Assembly: GCF_036014175.1 (NCBI RefSeq)
Contig: NZ_CP107917.1
Location: 5,208,001 to 5,272,000 of the forward strand
Length of the DNA stretch: 64,000 bases
Direction: 5' to 3'
Source: Streptomyces sp. NBC_00443
GTDB taxonomy: Bacteria > Actinomycetota > Actinomycetes > Streptomycetales > Streptomycetaceae
Position 1 is the first letter of the stretch, and each line of letters begins with the position of its first letter. Shown here in pieces: positions 1 through 8,569 of this stretch. A model generated the notes under the pieces. That model did no database searches, had not been told where the DNA came from, and saw nothing but the letters and a program-made list of their open reading frames with translations. The position numbers were made by a program, and so were the translations under genes.

Positions 1-157
1 GGGTTTCGGGGCGGTTGAGGGTGATACGGCAGACCTGGTTGTCAGTGGCCTGCTGTACCAATGAATCGACGGGATTTCCGGGCACACGGGGGGAATCGGG
101 CATGTCCATCTCATCGTTGGCGTTGATGCGGTCGGTATTCGTGCGGTCGGCATGCAT
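1..157 (-). CDS. enoyl-CoA hydratase/isomerase family protein, N-terminal part only
   Basis: A minus-strand reading frame runs off the left edge of the window. From the ATG at 157 its first 52 residues include the stretch VCRITLNRPET. This is the usual N-terminal beta-strand and loop of crotonase-fold enzymes (consensus like V..I.LNRP), so a CoA-ester hydratase or isomerase is likely. An internal ATG at 109 is an alternative start. The ATG at 157 lies one base after the stop codon of the acyl-CoA synthetase gene, so the two are almost certainly translationally coupled and share the double operator upstream of that gene. The catalytic region is outside the window, so the exact reaction cannot be stated. 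Confidence 0.7.
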   Translation of the reverse strand, partial: MHADRTNTDRINANDEMDMPDSPRVPGNPVDSLVQQATDNQVCRITLNRPET

Positions 158-158
158 G

Positions 159-2384
159 TCAGCGGCACACCACCAGCGCGTCGAGCGCGACCGCGCCCTG
201 CCCCCTGGGCAGCACCATCAGCGGATTGATGTCGAGCTCCGCGAGGTCGTCCCCGAGTTCCAGCGCCATGCGCTGCACACGCAGGACGACTTCCACGAGC
301 GCGTCGAGGTCCGCCGGGGGCCGCCCCCTGACCCCGTCGAGGAGGGCCCGCCCGCGCAGTTCGGCACACATGTCCCGGGCCTGCTCCTCCCCGAAGGGCG
401 GCACCCGCACCGCGGTGTCGCCCAGCACCTCCACGAGCACCCCGCCGAGCCCGACGGTCACGGTCGGTCCGAACAGCTCGTCGTGTGTGGCGCCCACGAC
501 CATCTCGACGCCCCGCTCGACCATCTGGCAGACCAGGACACCGTCCAGGGAGACGTCCTCGTAGCGTGCGATGTCAGTCAACTCCCGGTAGGCGTCCCGG
601 ACCTGGCTGGCGGAAGTCAGCCCGATCTTGACGAGGCCGAGCTCGGTCTTGTGGGCGATCTGTGCGCCGGACGCCTTCATCACCACCGGGTAGCCGACCA
701 GCCCCGCGGCCCGTACGGCCGCCGCCGCGCTGGTCACCAACTGCTCGCGCGGGACGCGGATCCCGTACGCCCGCAGCAACTGCTTCGCCGAGTGCTCGCT
801 CAGCTGCTCGCCCGGGCGTATCAGTGCCTGCGCCTTGCGGAAGGACGGCGAGGGCATGCGCGGGGCCTCGTCGAAGGGGGAGCGGTAGCCGGCGACGAAG
901 CGGTGGTGGTCGAGGTAGGCGCGGACGGCGGTGATGCAGTTCGCCACCGTCCGGAAGGTGGCCACGCGCGAGGAGCCGAGCAGGACATCGCGGTACGCCG
1001 GCTCGGTGCCGACCGGCGACCCCCACACCACGCACACCAGCTTGTCCGTCCGCTCGGCGGCGTCCACCAGGTCCTGGACGAGCCGGTCGCTGAGCGGCGG
1101 GAAGGGCCCGGTGACAGGACAGATCAGGACGCCGACCTGCGGGTCGTCGAGGATCGCGTCGATGATCTTCCGGCCGCGCCAGTCCCCGACCGGATGCCCG
1201 CCGTTGTCGACCGGGTTGGCCACGCTCAGATACTCGGGTATCCACTGGTGCAGCTCGGCCTGCTTGGCCTCCTTCAGCACGGGCAGTGGCAGCCCCGCCT
1301 CGGTCGCCAGGTCGGCGAAGTGCGCGCCCGTGCCGCCCGAGATCGAATAGACGACGACGCCATCGGCGCGGGGCGGCCGCGCACGGGCCAGCAGGGCGGC
1401 GGTGTCCTGGAGTTCGTCCAGGCCGTCGACCCGGATCACCCCGTACTGCCGCATCGCCGCGTCCACCACCGCGTCCGCCCCGGTCAGCTTGCCGGTGTGT
1501 GAGGCGGCCGTGCGTGCGCCGGTCTCGGTGCGGCCCACCTTCACGGCGACTACGGGCACCTTGCGGCGGGCGGCGCGATCGGCGGCGAGGAGGAAGGAGC
1601 GGCCGTCCTTGAGGCCCTCGACGTAGCAGGCGATGGCGCCCACGTCGGGCTGCTCGGCGAAGTAGGAGATGAAGTCGGCGGTCTCCAGGTCGGCCTCGTT
1701 GCCGGTGGGTGCCCAGTGGGTCAGACGGATGCCGAGCTCCTGGAGGGCGAAGACGGGGCGGCCCTGGTGGCCGGACTGGGTGATCAGGGCGATCGCGGGG
1801 CCCTCCAGGTCGTCCCGGAACCGCTCGAAGGCGTTGAGGTTGGTGTTCGGGCCCAGCAGCCGCATGCCGGACCGTTCGACGGCGGCGGTGAGCCGGCCCT
1901 GCGCCGCGGCGCCCTCCTCGCCAGTCTCCGCGAACCCGGCGGCGAAGACGACGGCGAACTTCACCTTGGCCTCGGCCAGTTCCTCGACCACGGGAAGGGG
2001 GTCGGCGACCAGCAGCACGGCGAGATCGATCTGCTCGGGCAGGTCGGCGACGGAAGGAAAGCAGGGGATGCCGAAGACGGAAGCGCGGCTCGGATGCACC
2101 GGGTGGAGCCGGGCGCCGACCCGCTCCGACCAGGCGATCAACTGGCGGGTGACACCGGTGTTCGGCCGGCCCTCGGCGTCCGAGGCGCCGATCACGGCGA
2201 CCGACTCCGGCCGGAAGAGGCGGCCCAGATCGGGCACGGCGGAGTACAGCGGACGGCCGCTGACGTCGAGATCGTCGACCTCGGCCGGCCGGCCGTGGAC
2301 GGCGGGCCCGGGCTGCTCGCCACAGGCGATGACCCGGGCCCGGCGGGAGTCGGTGGTGAGGGTGCCGTGGGTTGATCCAAGCAT
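159..2384 (-). CDS. NDP-forming acyl-CoA synthetase (acetate-CoA ligase family)
   Basis: This is a 741-residue protein with the domain order of fused ADP-forming acyl-CoA synthetases. An N-terminal CoA-binding Rossmann domain (around 50-180, starting RPESVAVIGASDAEGRPN) is followed by a succinyl-CoA-ligase-like domain containing the phospho-histidine stretch AASHTGKLTGAD near residue 300. A C-terminal ATP-grasp domain covers roughly 520-735 (PVVMKASGAQIAHKTELG). Such enzymes activate carboxylic acids to CoA thioesters with NTP, so a role at the entry of a catabolic route fits. The N-terminal 50 residues are not family-like, and no good ribosome site precedes the ATG at 2384, so a later start is possible. 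Two perfect or near-perfect 15-bp operators lie 33-72 bp upstream. The gene is followed directly by an enoyl-CoA hydratase gene. Confidence 0.88.
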   Translation of the reverse strand: MLGSTHGTLTTDSRRARVIACGEQPGPAVHGRPAEVDDLDVSGRPLYSAVPDLGRLFRPESVAVIGASDAEGRPNTGVTRQLIAWSERVGARLHPVHPSRASVFGIPCFPSVADLPEQIDLAVLLVADPLPVVEELAEAKVKFAVVFAAGFAETGEEGAAAQGRLTAAVERSGMRLLGPNTNLNAFERFRDDLEGPAIALITQSGHQGRPVFALQELGIRLTHWAPTGNEADLETADFISYFAEQPDVGAIACYVEGLKDGRSFLLAADRAARRKVPVVAVKVGRTETGARTAASHTGKLTGADAVVDAAMRQYGVIRVDGLDELQDTAALLARARPPRADGVVVYSISGGTGAHFADLATEAGLPLPVLKEAKQAELHQWIPEYLSVANPVDNGGHPVGDWRGRKIIDAILDDPQVGVLICPVTGPFPPLSDRLVQDLVDAAERTDKLVCVVWGSPVGTEPAYRDVLLGSSRVATFRTVANCITAVRAYLDHHRFVAGYRSPFDEAPRMPSPSFRKAQALIRPGEQLSEHSAKQLLRAYGIRVPREQLVTSAAAAVRAAGLVGYPVVMKASGAQIAHKTELGLVKIGLTSASQVRDAYRELTDIARYEDVSLDGVLVCQMVERGVEMVVGATHDELFGPTVTVGLGGVLVEVLGDTAVRVPPFGEEQARDMCAELRGRALLDGVRGRPPADLDALVEVVLRVQRMALELGDDLAELDINPLMVLPRGQGAVALDALVVCR

Positions 2385-2416
2385 CGGCCCGCCCGCTTCT
2401 GTGTGACAGCGATTAA

Positions 2417-2431
2417 CTGACGCAGTGTCAG
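2417..2431. promoter_or_regulatory. 15-bp operator, site 1 (CTGACGCAGTGTCAG)
   Basis: CTGAC/GTCAG half-sites are separated by 5 bases, matching the operator found at seven other loci in the window. It lies 33 bp upstream of the acyl-CoA synthetase start, where a TetR-type repressor would block the promoter. It is paired with a second copy 25 bp away (centre to centre). Confidence 0.7.
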
Positions 2432-2441
2432 ATTAAAGGAA

Positions 2442-2456
2442 CTGACACCGTGTCAG
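2442..2456. promoter_or_regulatory. 15-bp operator, site 2 (CTGACACCGTGTCAG)
   Basis: This is a perfect palindrome around a central C: CTGACAC-C-GTGTCAG. It is the second of two tandem copies upstream of the acyl-CoA synthetase gene. Two copies about 2.5 helical turns apart suggest cooperative binding by two dimers. Confidence 0.7.
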
Positions 2457-2516
2457 GAACGGTTGTGCACACAAAGTTGGGCGGCGATGTCGGAGGCACC
2501 GGCCTGCGGAGCCCGT

Positions 2517-4067
2517 TCACAGCACCGCCAGCACCTCCTTCGCCACCCGCTCTCCCGACCGCACCGCCCCGTCCATGAAGCCCATCCAGTGCGTGGAGGT
2601 CTCCGTCCCGGCCCAGTGGATGCCGCCGACGGGCTCGCGCAGGGCGGGGCCGTACTGGGTCAGGACGCCGGGTGCGGCGATGGAGACGGGGCCGCCGCGG
2701 GTGTAGGCCTCGTTGTTCCAGCGTTGCAGCACGAAGGAGGTGGGGGAGGCCGCTTTCTCGCCGAAGTACGTCGCGTAGTCCTTCAGCACGGCCGCCCGGA
2801 CCTCCGCCTCGCTTGCCGCGTCCAGCTTGCGGGCCTCGTCGGCCTCGATGAAGCCCATCAGGGCGCCGTAGGAGGCGTCGGGCGGGGAGTTGTCGAAGGT
2901 GGAGCTGATGACGCCGGTGTCGCTGACGACCTGGCCATTGAAGCCGTCGGCGCGCCAGAAGGGGGTGTCGTAGATCGCGATCGCCTTGCCGACCGAGGCC
3001 ATCGGCAGGCGCTGGGTGAGCTGGTCGCGGGTGGCGGGGAGGAGCGGGGCGTAGGTGATGCGGGCGGCGAGGGGCGGGGGTACGGCGACGACGACCTTTC
3101 TGGCCGTGACGGTGATGCCGTCGGCCGTGACGACGTAACTGCCGCCGGACCGGGCGATCGTGCGCACCGGGGCGCTCAGCACCACGCGGTCGCCGAGTGT
3201 GGCGGCGAGTTTGACCGGTACCAGTTGTGAGCCACCGGCGAAGCGCAGTTCCTGGGCGCCGTTCGCGGTCTCGGTGAGGCGTTCCAGGGTGCCGGGGGTG
3301 GACGCGTTGCCGGCGGCGGCGATGTAGAAGAGGACGAACAGGAAGGAGAGTTCACGGGGTTCGGCCGAGAAGATCGACGTACAGGCCACGTCGAAGAGGA
3401 ACTTGGCCGACGGGATGACCGCGTTGGCGCGCAGCCAGGTCTCGAAGGTCTGCCGGTCCCACTCGTCGGCCTTCGCCGCCGTCCAGGGCGCGTCGACCGG
3501 GATCTTCTTGGCCAGGTCGTTGAGCGTGGCCTGGACGATCGCGGCGTTGGCGAGGCCGGCCGCGTCGATGGGCGGGACCGCGCCGAGGATGCCGTCGGTG
3601 GCGTAGGGGGTCTTCCTGCCGTCCTTGTAGAGGAGGTTGTTGCCGGTGTTGTAGGTGGTGAAGGTGCCCACGCCGAGGGAGTCGGCGAGGGCCTTGATGC
3701 GGTCCTGGGTGGGGCCGATGAACTCACCGCCGCCCTCGGTGACGCCGCCGCCCGCCAGGTCCAGGCCCAGCACCCGGCCGCCCACGCGGTCGCGGGCCTC
3801 CAGAACCACGACCGACTTTCCGGCCGCCACCAGATCGCGGGCCGCGGTGAGGCCGGCCAGGCCGGCGCCGACGATCGCGACATCCACGTCGCGCGTGGCC
3901 GCGGAGGCGGTACCGGCGCCGGTCGCGGTGAGAGTCGCGGCACCTGCTGCGGCTGCCGCGCCGCCGAGGAGGGAACGCCGGGAGAGCTTGGGGGCCTTGA
4001 GGGACTTGGAGTCCTTGGGGGCGGGGGAAGTCCCGGAAGCCCCGGGGAGTTGTCTTTCGCTTGCCAC
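2517..4067 (-). CDS. flavin monoamine oxidase family protein with Tat signal
   Basis: A 516-residue FAD amine oxidase. Residues 28-57 form a twin-arginine signal (SRRSLLGG followed by an alanine-rich hydrophobic stretch ending ASA), so the folded flavoprotein is likely exported. The dinucleotide-binding motif VAIVGAGLAGLTAARDL begins near residue 63, followed by the typical LEARDRVGGR strand. The C-terminal motif GGIHWAGTETSTHWMGFMDGA closes the FAD site. Family members oxidise amines to imines/aldehydes and release H2O2. The substrate is not predictable. The gene carries no copy of the 15-bp operator and probably has its own promoter in the 200 bp between 4068 and 4270. Confidence 0.88.
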   Translation of the reverse strand: MASERQLPGASGTSPAPKDSKSLKAPKLSRRSLLGGAAAAAGAATLTATGAGTASAATRDVDVAIVGAGLAGLTAARDLVAAGKSVVVLEARDRVGGRVLGLDLAGGGVTEGGGEFIGPTQDRIKALADSLGVGTFTTYNTGNNLLYKDGRKTPYATDGILGAVPPIDAAGLANAAIVQATLNDLAKKIPVDAPWTAAKADEWDRQTFETWLRANAVIPSAKFLFDVACTSIFSAEPRELSFLFVLFYIAAAGNASTPGTLERLTETANGAQELRFAGGSQLVPVKLAATLGDRVVLSAPVRTIARSGGSYVVTADGITVTARKVVVAVPPPLAARITYAPLLPATRDQLTQRLPMASVGKAIAIYDTPFWRADGFNGQVVSDTGVISSTFDNSPPDASYGALMGFIEADEARKLDAASEAEVRAAVLKDYATYFGEKAASPTSFVLQRWNNEAYTRGGPVSIAAPGVLTQYGPALREPVGGIHWAGTETSTHWMGFMDGAVRSGERVAKEVLAVL

Positions 4068-4270
4068 GTGCGTCCTCCGTCGTAGCGAGAGGGAGTGGAG
4101 CCGGAACGAAAAGATGAACAGGGCTCACATTCTGGCTCCGTGCCGTGGCGCGGTACAGCCCTTGCGTCACTTCTGGCTCTCAAGTAACGCCGGGTGTGGG
4201 TAATGGAGTTGAGGTCTGAGAAGCCCAGGAGGGGCGCAGAGTGCAGGGCGCCGGGCGATGGGTCAGAGGG

Positions 4271-5479
4271 TCAGGTCGGCAGTCGGGAGACCCGTCGGCC
4301 GCCATCCGCGTCACCGTCGGCACCGCGGGCGACGGCCTTCGCGATCTTCTGCGCGTCGATCGCCATCTCGCGGAGGTTGCCGCTGATGGGGTTGGTGTAG
4401 CCGGTGAAGTACAGGCCGGGGGCGCCGGCGGGGGTCCGGGCGCCCTGGACGAGCGGGGGCTTGCCGCGGGCGTCGAGGACGTCGAGGTGGCCCACGAGGC
4501 CCTCCAGGGCGCGGACGTATCCGGTGGCCGCGATGACGGCGTCCGGCGAGACGCGGGTGCCGTCGGCGAGGAGGACCTTCCCGTCCTCGAAGCCGTCGAC
4601 GGCGGCCACGATCTCGATGCGGCCCTTGCGTACGGCGTCGATGAGGCCGACGTCGAGGACCGGGATCGCGCCTTCCTTGACCCGGCTGTAGAGCCCGGTC
4701 TCGGGGCGCGGCAGCCCCTGGGCCGACAGGTCCGGCACGCTCAGCTTCGCCACGGGCTTGGCGAGCCGGTCGACGAGCCCGACCGGCAGCCGCCGTACGA
4801 GGATGCTGGTGCGCTGGGCGGGCCACCCGGCGGTGGAGCGGCGCACGATGTGCGGCACCGTACGCACGGCCAGCCGCACCCGCGAGGCGCCGCCTTCCAC
4901 CAGGTCCACGGCGATCTCGGCACCGGTGTTGCCGATGCCGACGACCAGGACGTCGCGGTCGGCGTAGGGCGCCGGGTTGCGGTACTCGCCGGCGTGCAGG
5001 AACTCACCGCTGTAGGTGTCCAGGCCGGGCCAGTCCGGGATGCGCGGGGTGTGGTTGTGGCCGGTGGCCACGACGACCGCGGCGCCGGTCAGTTCACGGC
5101 CGCCGGTGGCGTGCAGCAGCCAGCCGGTGCCGTCGGGGGCGGGCTCGACCCGGGAGACCTCGACGCCGGTGACGATCTCCAGGTCGTGGAACTCCGCGTA
5201 CTTCTCCAGGTAGAGCGACACGTCGTCCCGGGCCACCCAACGCCCGAACCGACGCGGCATCGGCAGCCCGCGCAGGCCCGACAGCCGTCGGGTGGTGTGC
5301 AGATGGAGCCGGTCGTAGTGGCGTCGCCAGGAGGCGCCGGCCCGGTCCGACTTCTCCAGCACCACCGCACGCAGTCCCCGAGCGCGCAGCGCTTGCGCGA
5401 CGGAAAGTCCGCCGGGGCCGCCGCCGATGACGTAGACGGGGCGGTCCGTGGGGGTCGGGGACGCTATGGAGTCGGCCAT
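4271..5479 (-). CDS. flavin-containing monooxygenase / NAD(P)-binding oxidoreductase
   Basis: A 402-residue protein with an FAD motif VIGGGPGGLSVAQALRARG at the N-terminus and an NAD(P)H motif VVGIGNTGAEIAVDLVEGG near residue 165. The FMO-type ATGY motif (VIAATGYVRAL) is near residue 320. This two-dinucleotide-domain layout is that of FMO/YUCCA-like and Baeyer-Villiger-related monooxygenases. These use NADPH and O2 to oxygenate a small substrate. The start at 5479 (MADS) is chosen because the family begins close to the GGGPGG strand. A GTG at 5497 is possible, and neither has a convincing ribosome site. No shared operator is seen. Confidence 0.82.
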   Translation of the reverse strand: MADSIASPTPTDRPVYVIGGGPGGLSVAQALRARGLRAVVLEKSDRAGASWRRHYDRLHLHTTRRLSGLRGLPMPRRFGRWVARDDVSLYLEKYAEFHDLEIVTGVEVSRVEPAPDGTGWLLHATGGRELTGAAVVVATGHNHTPRIPDWPGLDTYSGEFLHAGEYRNPAPYADRDVLVVGIGNTGAEIAVDLVEGGASRVRLAVRTVPHIVRRSTAGWPAQRTSILVRRLPVGLVDRLAKPVAKLSVPDLSAQGLPRPETGLYSRVKEGAIPVLDVGLIDAVRKGRIEIVAAVDGFEDGKVLLADGTRVSPDAVIAATGYVRALEGLVGHLDVLDARGKPPLVQGARTPAGAPGLYFTGYTNPISGNLREMAIDAQKIAKAVARGADGDADGGRRVSRLPT

Positions 5480-5622
5480 GTTCGGGAGCGTAATCACGCA
5501 GCCGGTTGATGGGTCTCGGTCAAGACCGGAATTGGTTGCGGATCGATCACGGCTGTAGGAGGGGTGGGTGGGATCTGTGGCGTAGGTCTCCTGGTTGTGA
5601 GGGTGGGGTGGGGGCGCATGAC

Positions 5623-5664
5623 AGGACGCCGAGCCCTCAAGGGTAGGCGGGGGCTCGGCGTCCT
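5623..5664 (-). terminator. strong intrinsic terminator hairpin
   Basis: A perfect 14-bp stem (AGGACGCCGAGCCC pairing with GGGCTCGGCGTCCT, 5623-5636 with 5651-5664) encloses a 14-base loop. It lies about 86 bp beyond the stop of the tannase-like gene on the minus strand. There is no U-tract, which is common in Streptomyces. Confidence 0.75.
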
Positions 5665-5750
5665 GGGGCGGTGCCCGGAGTCATGACGGGAAACCGGTAC
5701 CGCGTCCTGAGGGGCCTGCTGTCCGGCCTCGAAAAGGGCTGCCCGAGGGG

Positions 5751-7442
5751 CTAACCGGCGGCTCGCTCGGTCTGGTGGCCGCTGATCCTGGCGATCCACT
5801 CGATGAAGTCGCCGGGGTCCGAGTTGGCGCCGTGGCCCTCGTCCCAGTAGTAGAGGTGGCTCACGTCGTCGCCGAGGGTGTGTGCGGCGGCGGCGAGGTT
5901 GGCGGAGACGGTGTGGGAGGTGTCGGAGTCCTTGGTGCCGAGGCGGATCCACCAGTGCTTGGTGCGGTGCGGGTTGGGCTTCGCGACCAGGAAGGGCATC
6001 GGGTTCATCAGCCGCAGCGTGTCGGGGATGTCGCTCGCCACCCGCTTGCTGCTCAGGCCCGTGGTGTCGTTCTTGACGCCGTAGGCCGTGAAGTGGCGGG
6101 CCTGGGTGGTGCCGAGGCCGAACAGGTTGTTCTCGCCCGTCGACAGGTCGAAGGCGTCGAAGGACGGCGCGGCCTTCTTGCGGGCGCCGACGTGCGTGAG
6201 GAAGTCGGCCCAGGAGAAGGCCGCCTTGCCGCCGGACCAGGTGATGAAGGTGTGGGAGGCGAGGTAGGACTCGCGGTCCGCGTTCGACAGGGCCGCCAGG
6301 TATGTGGTCGCCGACGGCTCCAAGTACTGCTTGACCAGGTACTCGTCGTAGTTGCGGGCCGTGAGCGTGCCGAAGCCGCCGAGACCCCTCAGCTTCAGGG
6401 ACGCCTGGTACTCGGCGAACTGCGAGCCCAGTTCCTTCGACACCCTCTGGTCGACCTTGGAGCCGGAACTCGTGGCGTTTGAGCCCCAGTTCCACTCGTA
6501 GGCGTCGTCGGCGTGCTCCAGGTCGGTGATCGGGCACCAGGCGCCGGTCGCGAAGATGGCGTCGCTCGCGTCGGCCGCGCCGATCTCCTTGAGGTACTTG
6601 TCGTAGAGCGGGCTGTCGCCGGACGCGCCGAGCAGGGAGGACAGGGCGCCGCCCGCGCTGGTGCCGGAGGAGACGATGCGGTCGACGTTGCCGGGTATGC
6701 GGCCCTTGTTGAACCGCACGTACCGGACGGCGGCCTTGAGGTCGACGATCGCCGCGGGGGCGACGCCGTAGTACTCGCCTGCGGAGTTCTTGAGCGTACG
6801 GCCGCGAGCGCCGGGCTCGACGACGACGTAGCCGGCCGCGAGCGCCAGCTTCGGGAGGCTGACCATCGCGCCCTGGGCGTTCACCATGCCGTTGCCGCCC
6901 GAGGCGACCTCACCTGAGGCCGACGCGGAGGTGCTCGGCGACGCGGAGGCGCTCGGCGCGCCGCCGCCCGGCATGCCGGTCATGCCACCCCCGCCCACGC
7001 CCGTCGCGTCCGCGACCGACGACGGCATGTAGCCGCCGACCGAGTTGGCGAACAGGATCGGGGCGCGGGTGGCGTCGACGGCCGTGCCGTCGATCTTCAC
7101 GGGGACGCTCACGTTCAGGCTCTGGTACTTCTCGTCGACCGGCTTCGCGACGTAGGTGATCGCCTTGTAGAAGCGGTACTCCACCTCGTGCTCGGCCCCG
7201 TCGGCGTCCGTGATGGCCGTCGTCAGGGTCGAGTAGGCGTCCTCGTCGAAGACCAGGGCGCCGGCCGAGGACAACCCCGAAGACCCCGAAGGCCCCGAAG
7301 ACCCCGCGGACCCGGACGCGCTCGTGCCGCTCGACCCGCTCGACGCCTTCGCGGTCAGGGCGATACCCCCGACCGCCGCGACCCCTGCGGCCGCCCCGAT
7401 CCCCATGACCACGCTCCTGCGCTTGACTGCCCTGTGCCTCAC
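5751..7442 (-). CDS. secreted alpha/beta hydrolase, subtype B tannase-like esterase
   Basis: A 563-residue protein. The N-terminus has a basic start and a hydrophobic segment (VVMGIGAAAGVAAVGGIAL), then a Ser/Gly-rich linker, so it is exported or membrane-tethered. The body carries the esterase strand AGYVVVEPGARGR and the nucleophile elbow SSGTSAGGALSSLLGASGD around residue 263. A C-terminal DEGHGAN supplies the likely catalytic histidine. The overall pattern resembles subtype B tannases / carboxylesterases, which hydrolyse aromatic or bulky esters. The GTG at 7442 is chosen because GAGGGAG precedes it at good spacing, and the much longer frame upstream is not coding. A 15-bp operator lies 130 bp upstream, shared with the divergent doxX gene. 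The gene ends at a very strong terminator. Confidence 0.8.
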   Translation of the reverse strand: MRHRAVKRRSVVMGIGAAAGVAAVGGIALTAKASSGSSGTSASGSAGSSGPSGSSGLSSAGALVFDEDAYSTLTTAITDADGAEHEVEYRFYKAITYVAKPVDEKYQSLNVSVPVKIDGTAVDATRAPILFANSVGGYMPSSVADATGVGGGGMTGMPGGGAPSASASPSTSASASGEVASGGNGMVNAQGAMVSLPKLALAAGYVVVEPGARGRTLKNSAGEYYGVAPAAIVDLKAAVRYVRFNKGRIPGNVDRIVSSGTSAGGALSSLLGASGDSPLYDKYLKEIGAADASDAIFATGAWCPITDLEHADDAYEWNWGSNATSSGSKVDQRVSKELGSQFAEYQASLKLRGLGGFGTLTARNYDEYLVKQYLEPSATTYLAALSNADRESYLASHTFITWSGGKAAFSWADFLTHVGARKKAAPSFDAFDLSTGENNLFGLGTTQARHFTAYGVKNDTTGLSSKRVASDIPDTLRLMNPMPFLVAKPNPHRTKHWWIRLGTKDSDTSHTVSANLAAAAHTLGDDVSHLYYWDEGHGANSDPGDFIEWIARISGHQTERAAG

Positions 7443-7573
7443 GTCCGGCTCCCTCGGCTCACTCGGTGTCCTCGGCTTGCGTCTCTGCGAACCTAGCCAA
7501 ACTGTGGACAAGATTGCCAACAATCCGCGGGGACTCATCCGGGATGCACAGGCGATTGTCAGGCTCCTCCTAT

Positions 7574-7588
7574 CTGACGTACCGTCAG
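7574..7588. promoter_or_regulatory. 15-bp operator (CTGACGTACCGTCAG)
   Basis: Perfect inverted repeat CTGACG-TAC-CGTCAG between the divergent esterase and doxX genes. It ends four bases before the doxX ATG and overlaps the TACCGT that would be the -10 box of a leaderless doxX transcript. Bound repressor would therefore cover the transcription start. Confidence 0.75.
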
Positions 7589-7592
7589 ATTC

Positions 7593-8039
7593 ATGGACGC
7601 GATCTGGCTCACAGGTGCGGAATGGCTGGCCGTGCTCCGAATAGGCCTCGGGCTGTGGTGGCTGGAGAGCTGGCGGCACAAGGACAAGAAGAGCTGGTTC
7701 GAGGGGGCGGGGATCTCCTGGGCGGCAGACGTGGCGGCCAAGCACCGCTGGAACGCCGTACGGTCCGGCTTCGCGGCCGTCGTGACACCCCGGCCGCGGA
7801 CGATGGCGTACGTCGTCCTGTACGCGGAGCTCGCCCTCGGGCTCGGGCTCATCCTCGGGTTCCTGACCCCGATCGCCCTCGTCGGCGGGCTGCTGCTCAA
7901 CGTCCTCTACTTCACCCTCATGATCCACGACTGGGGCGAGCAGGGGCAGAACTCGATGATGGCGCTGATCTCGGTGGTCGCGCTGTTCGGGATGTCGTGG
8001 CAGTCGTGGTCGGTGGACAGCGCGCTGGGCTTGTTCTGA
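7593..8039 (+). CDS. DoxX family membrane protein
   Basis: A 148-residue protein with four predicted membrane segments (for example LRIGLGLWW near residue 15, VVLYAELALGLGLILGF near 73, and a C-terminal MMALISVVALFGM). This is the DoxX/DoxD-like pattern of small integral proteins that are often partnered with thiol or quinone redox enzymes. No Shine-Dalgarno sequence is visible before the ATG. A TACCGT hexamer ends seven bases upstream, so the mRNA is probably leaderless. The DUF35 gene follows after 27 bp in the same direction. The 15-bp operator at the start places it in the catabolic regulon. Confidence 0.8.
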   Translation: MDAIWLTGAEWLAVLRIGLGLWWLESWRHKDKKSWFEGAGISWAADVAAKHRWNAVRSGFAAVVTPRPRTMAYVVLYAELALGLGLILGFLTPIALVGGLLLNVLYFTLMIHDWGEQGQNSMMALISVVALFGMSWQSWSVDSALGLF

Positions 8040-8066
8040 TGGGTCTGTTCTGATGGGGGAGCGCTG

Positions 8067-8474
8067 ATGAGCGGGCAGCGATACGACATCCCGGAGGCCG
8101 ACGCCTTCACCCGCACCTACTGGGACGCGGCAGCGCAGGGGCAGTTGCTCATCCGCAGGTGCCGCGCCTGCGCACGCGCCCACCACTACCCCCGCGAGTT
8201 CTGCCCCCACTGCTGGAGCGAGGACGTGACGTGGGAGCCCGCGAGCGGCCGGGCCACCCTCTACACCTGGTCCGTCGTGCACCGCAACGACCTGCCGCCC
8301 TTCGGGGAGCGGACGCCGTACGTCGCCGCCGTCGTCGATCTCGCCGAGGGGCCGCGGATGATGACCGAGGTCGTGGAGTGCGAGGACGCCGGGCGGCTGC
8401 GGGCCGGGCTGGAGCTGTCGGTCGTCTTCCGGGACGGGGTGCCGGTGTTCCAGCCGGTGTATCGCGCGGCCTGA
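8067..8474 (+). CDS. Zn-ribbon OB-fold (DUF35) protein
   Basis: A 135-residue protein. The N-terminal helix (DAFTRTYWDAAAQGQLLIRRC) leads into a rubredoxin-like zinc ribbon with CRAC...CPHC (residues about 31-50), then an OB-fold domain (GRATLYTWSVVHRN ... PYVAAVVDLAEG). DUF35 proteins bind acyl-CoA and form obligate complexes with thiolase-like proteins or with MaoC hydratases, as in the steroid side-chain retro-aldolase Ltp2-ChsH2. A thiolase-like partner lies at 14809-15981. The gene is directly upstream of the insertion element, which probably cut its operon. Confidence 0.85.
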   Translation: MSGQRYDIPEADAFTRTYWDAAAQGQLLIRRCRACARAHHYPREFCPHCWSEDVTWEPASGRATLYTWSVVHRNDLPPFGERTPYVAAVVDLAEGPRMMTEVVECEDAGRLRAGLELSVVFRDGVPVFQPVYRAA

Positions 8475-8513
8475 CTTGACCGGTGCGAGGTTCAACATGA
8501 TCTAGCCAGGAAT

Positions 8514-8534
8514 CCCGGCCCTTTAGGGCTCGGG
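8514..8534. repeat. left-end hairpin of the insertion element
   Basis: CCCG-GCCC stem, TTTA loop, GGGC and CGGG return strand with one bulged T. The GCCC-TTTA-GGGC core is identical to that of the right-end hairpin, as expected for TnpA recognition structures. Confidence 0.7.
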
Positions 8535-8569
8535 AGGAATGGCTTCCCTGGACTGCTCTGATGCCTGCG

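Noticed and set aside
7443..8498. Open frame continuing upstream of the tannase-like gene across the doxX and DUF35 genes
   Set aside because: The opposite strand holds two clear genes and the operator, and a good ribosome site and signal peptide begin at 7442.
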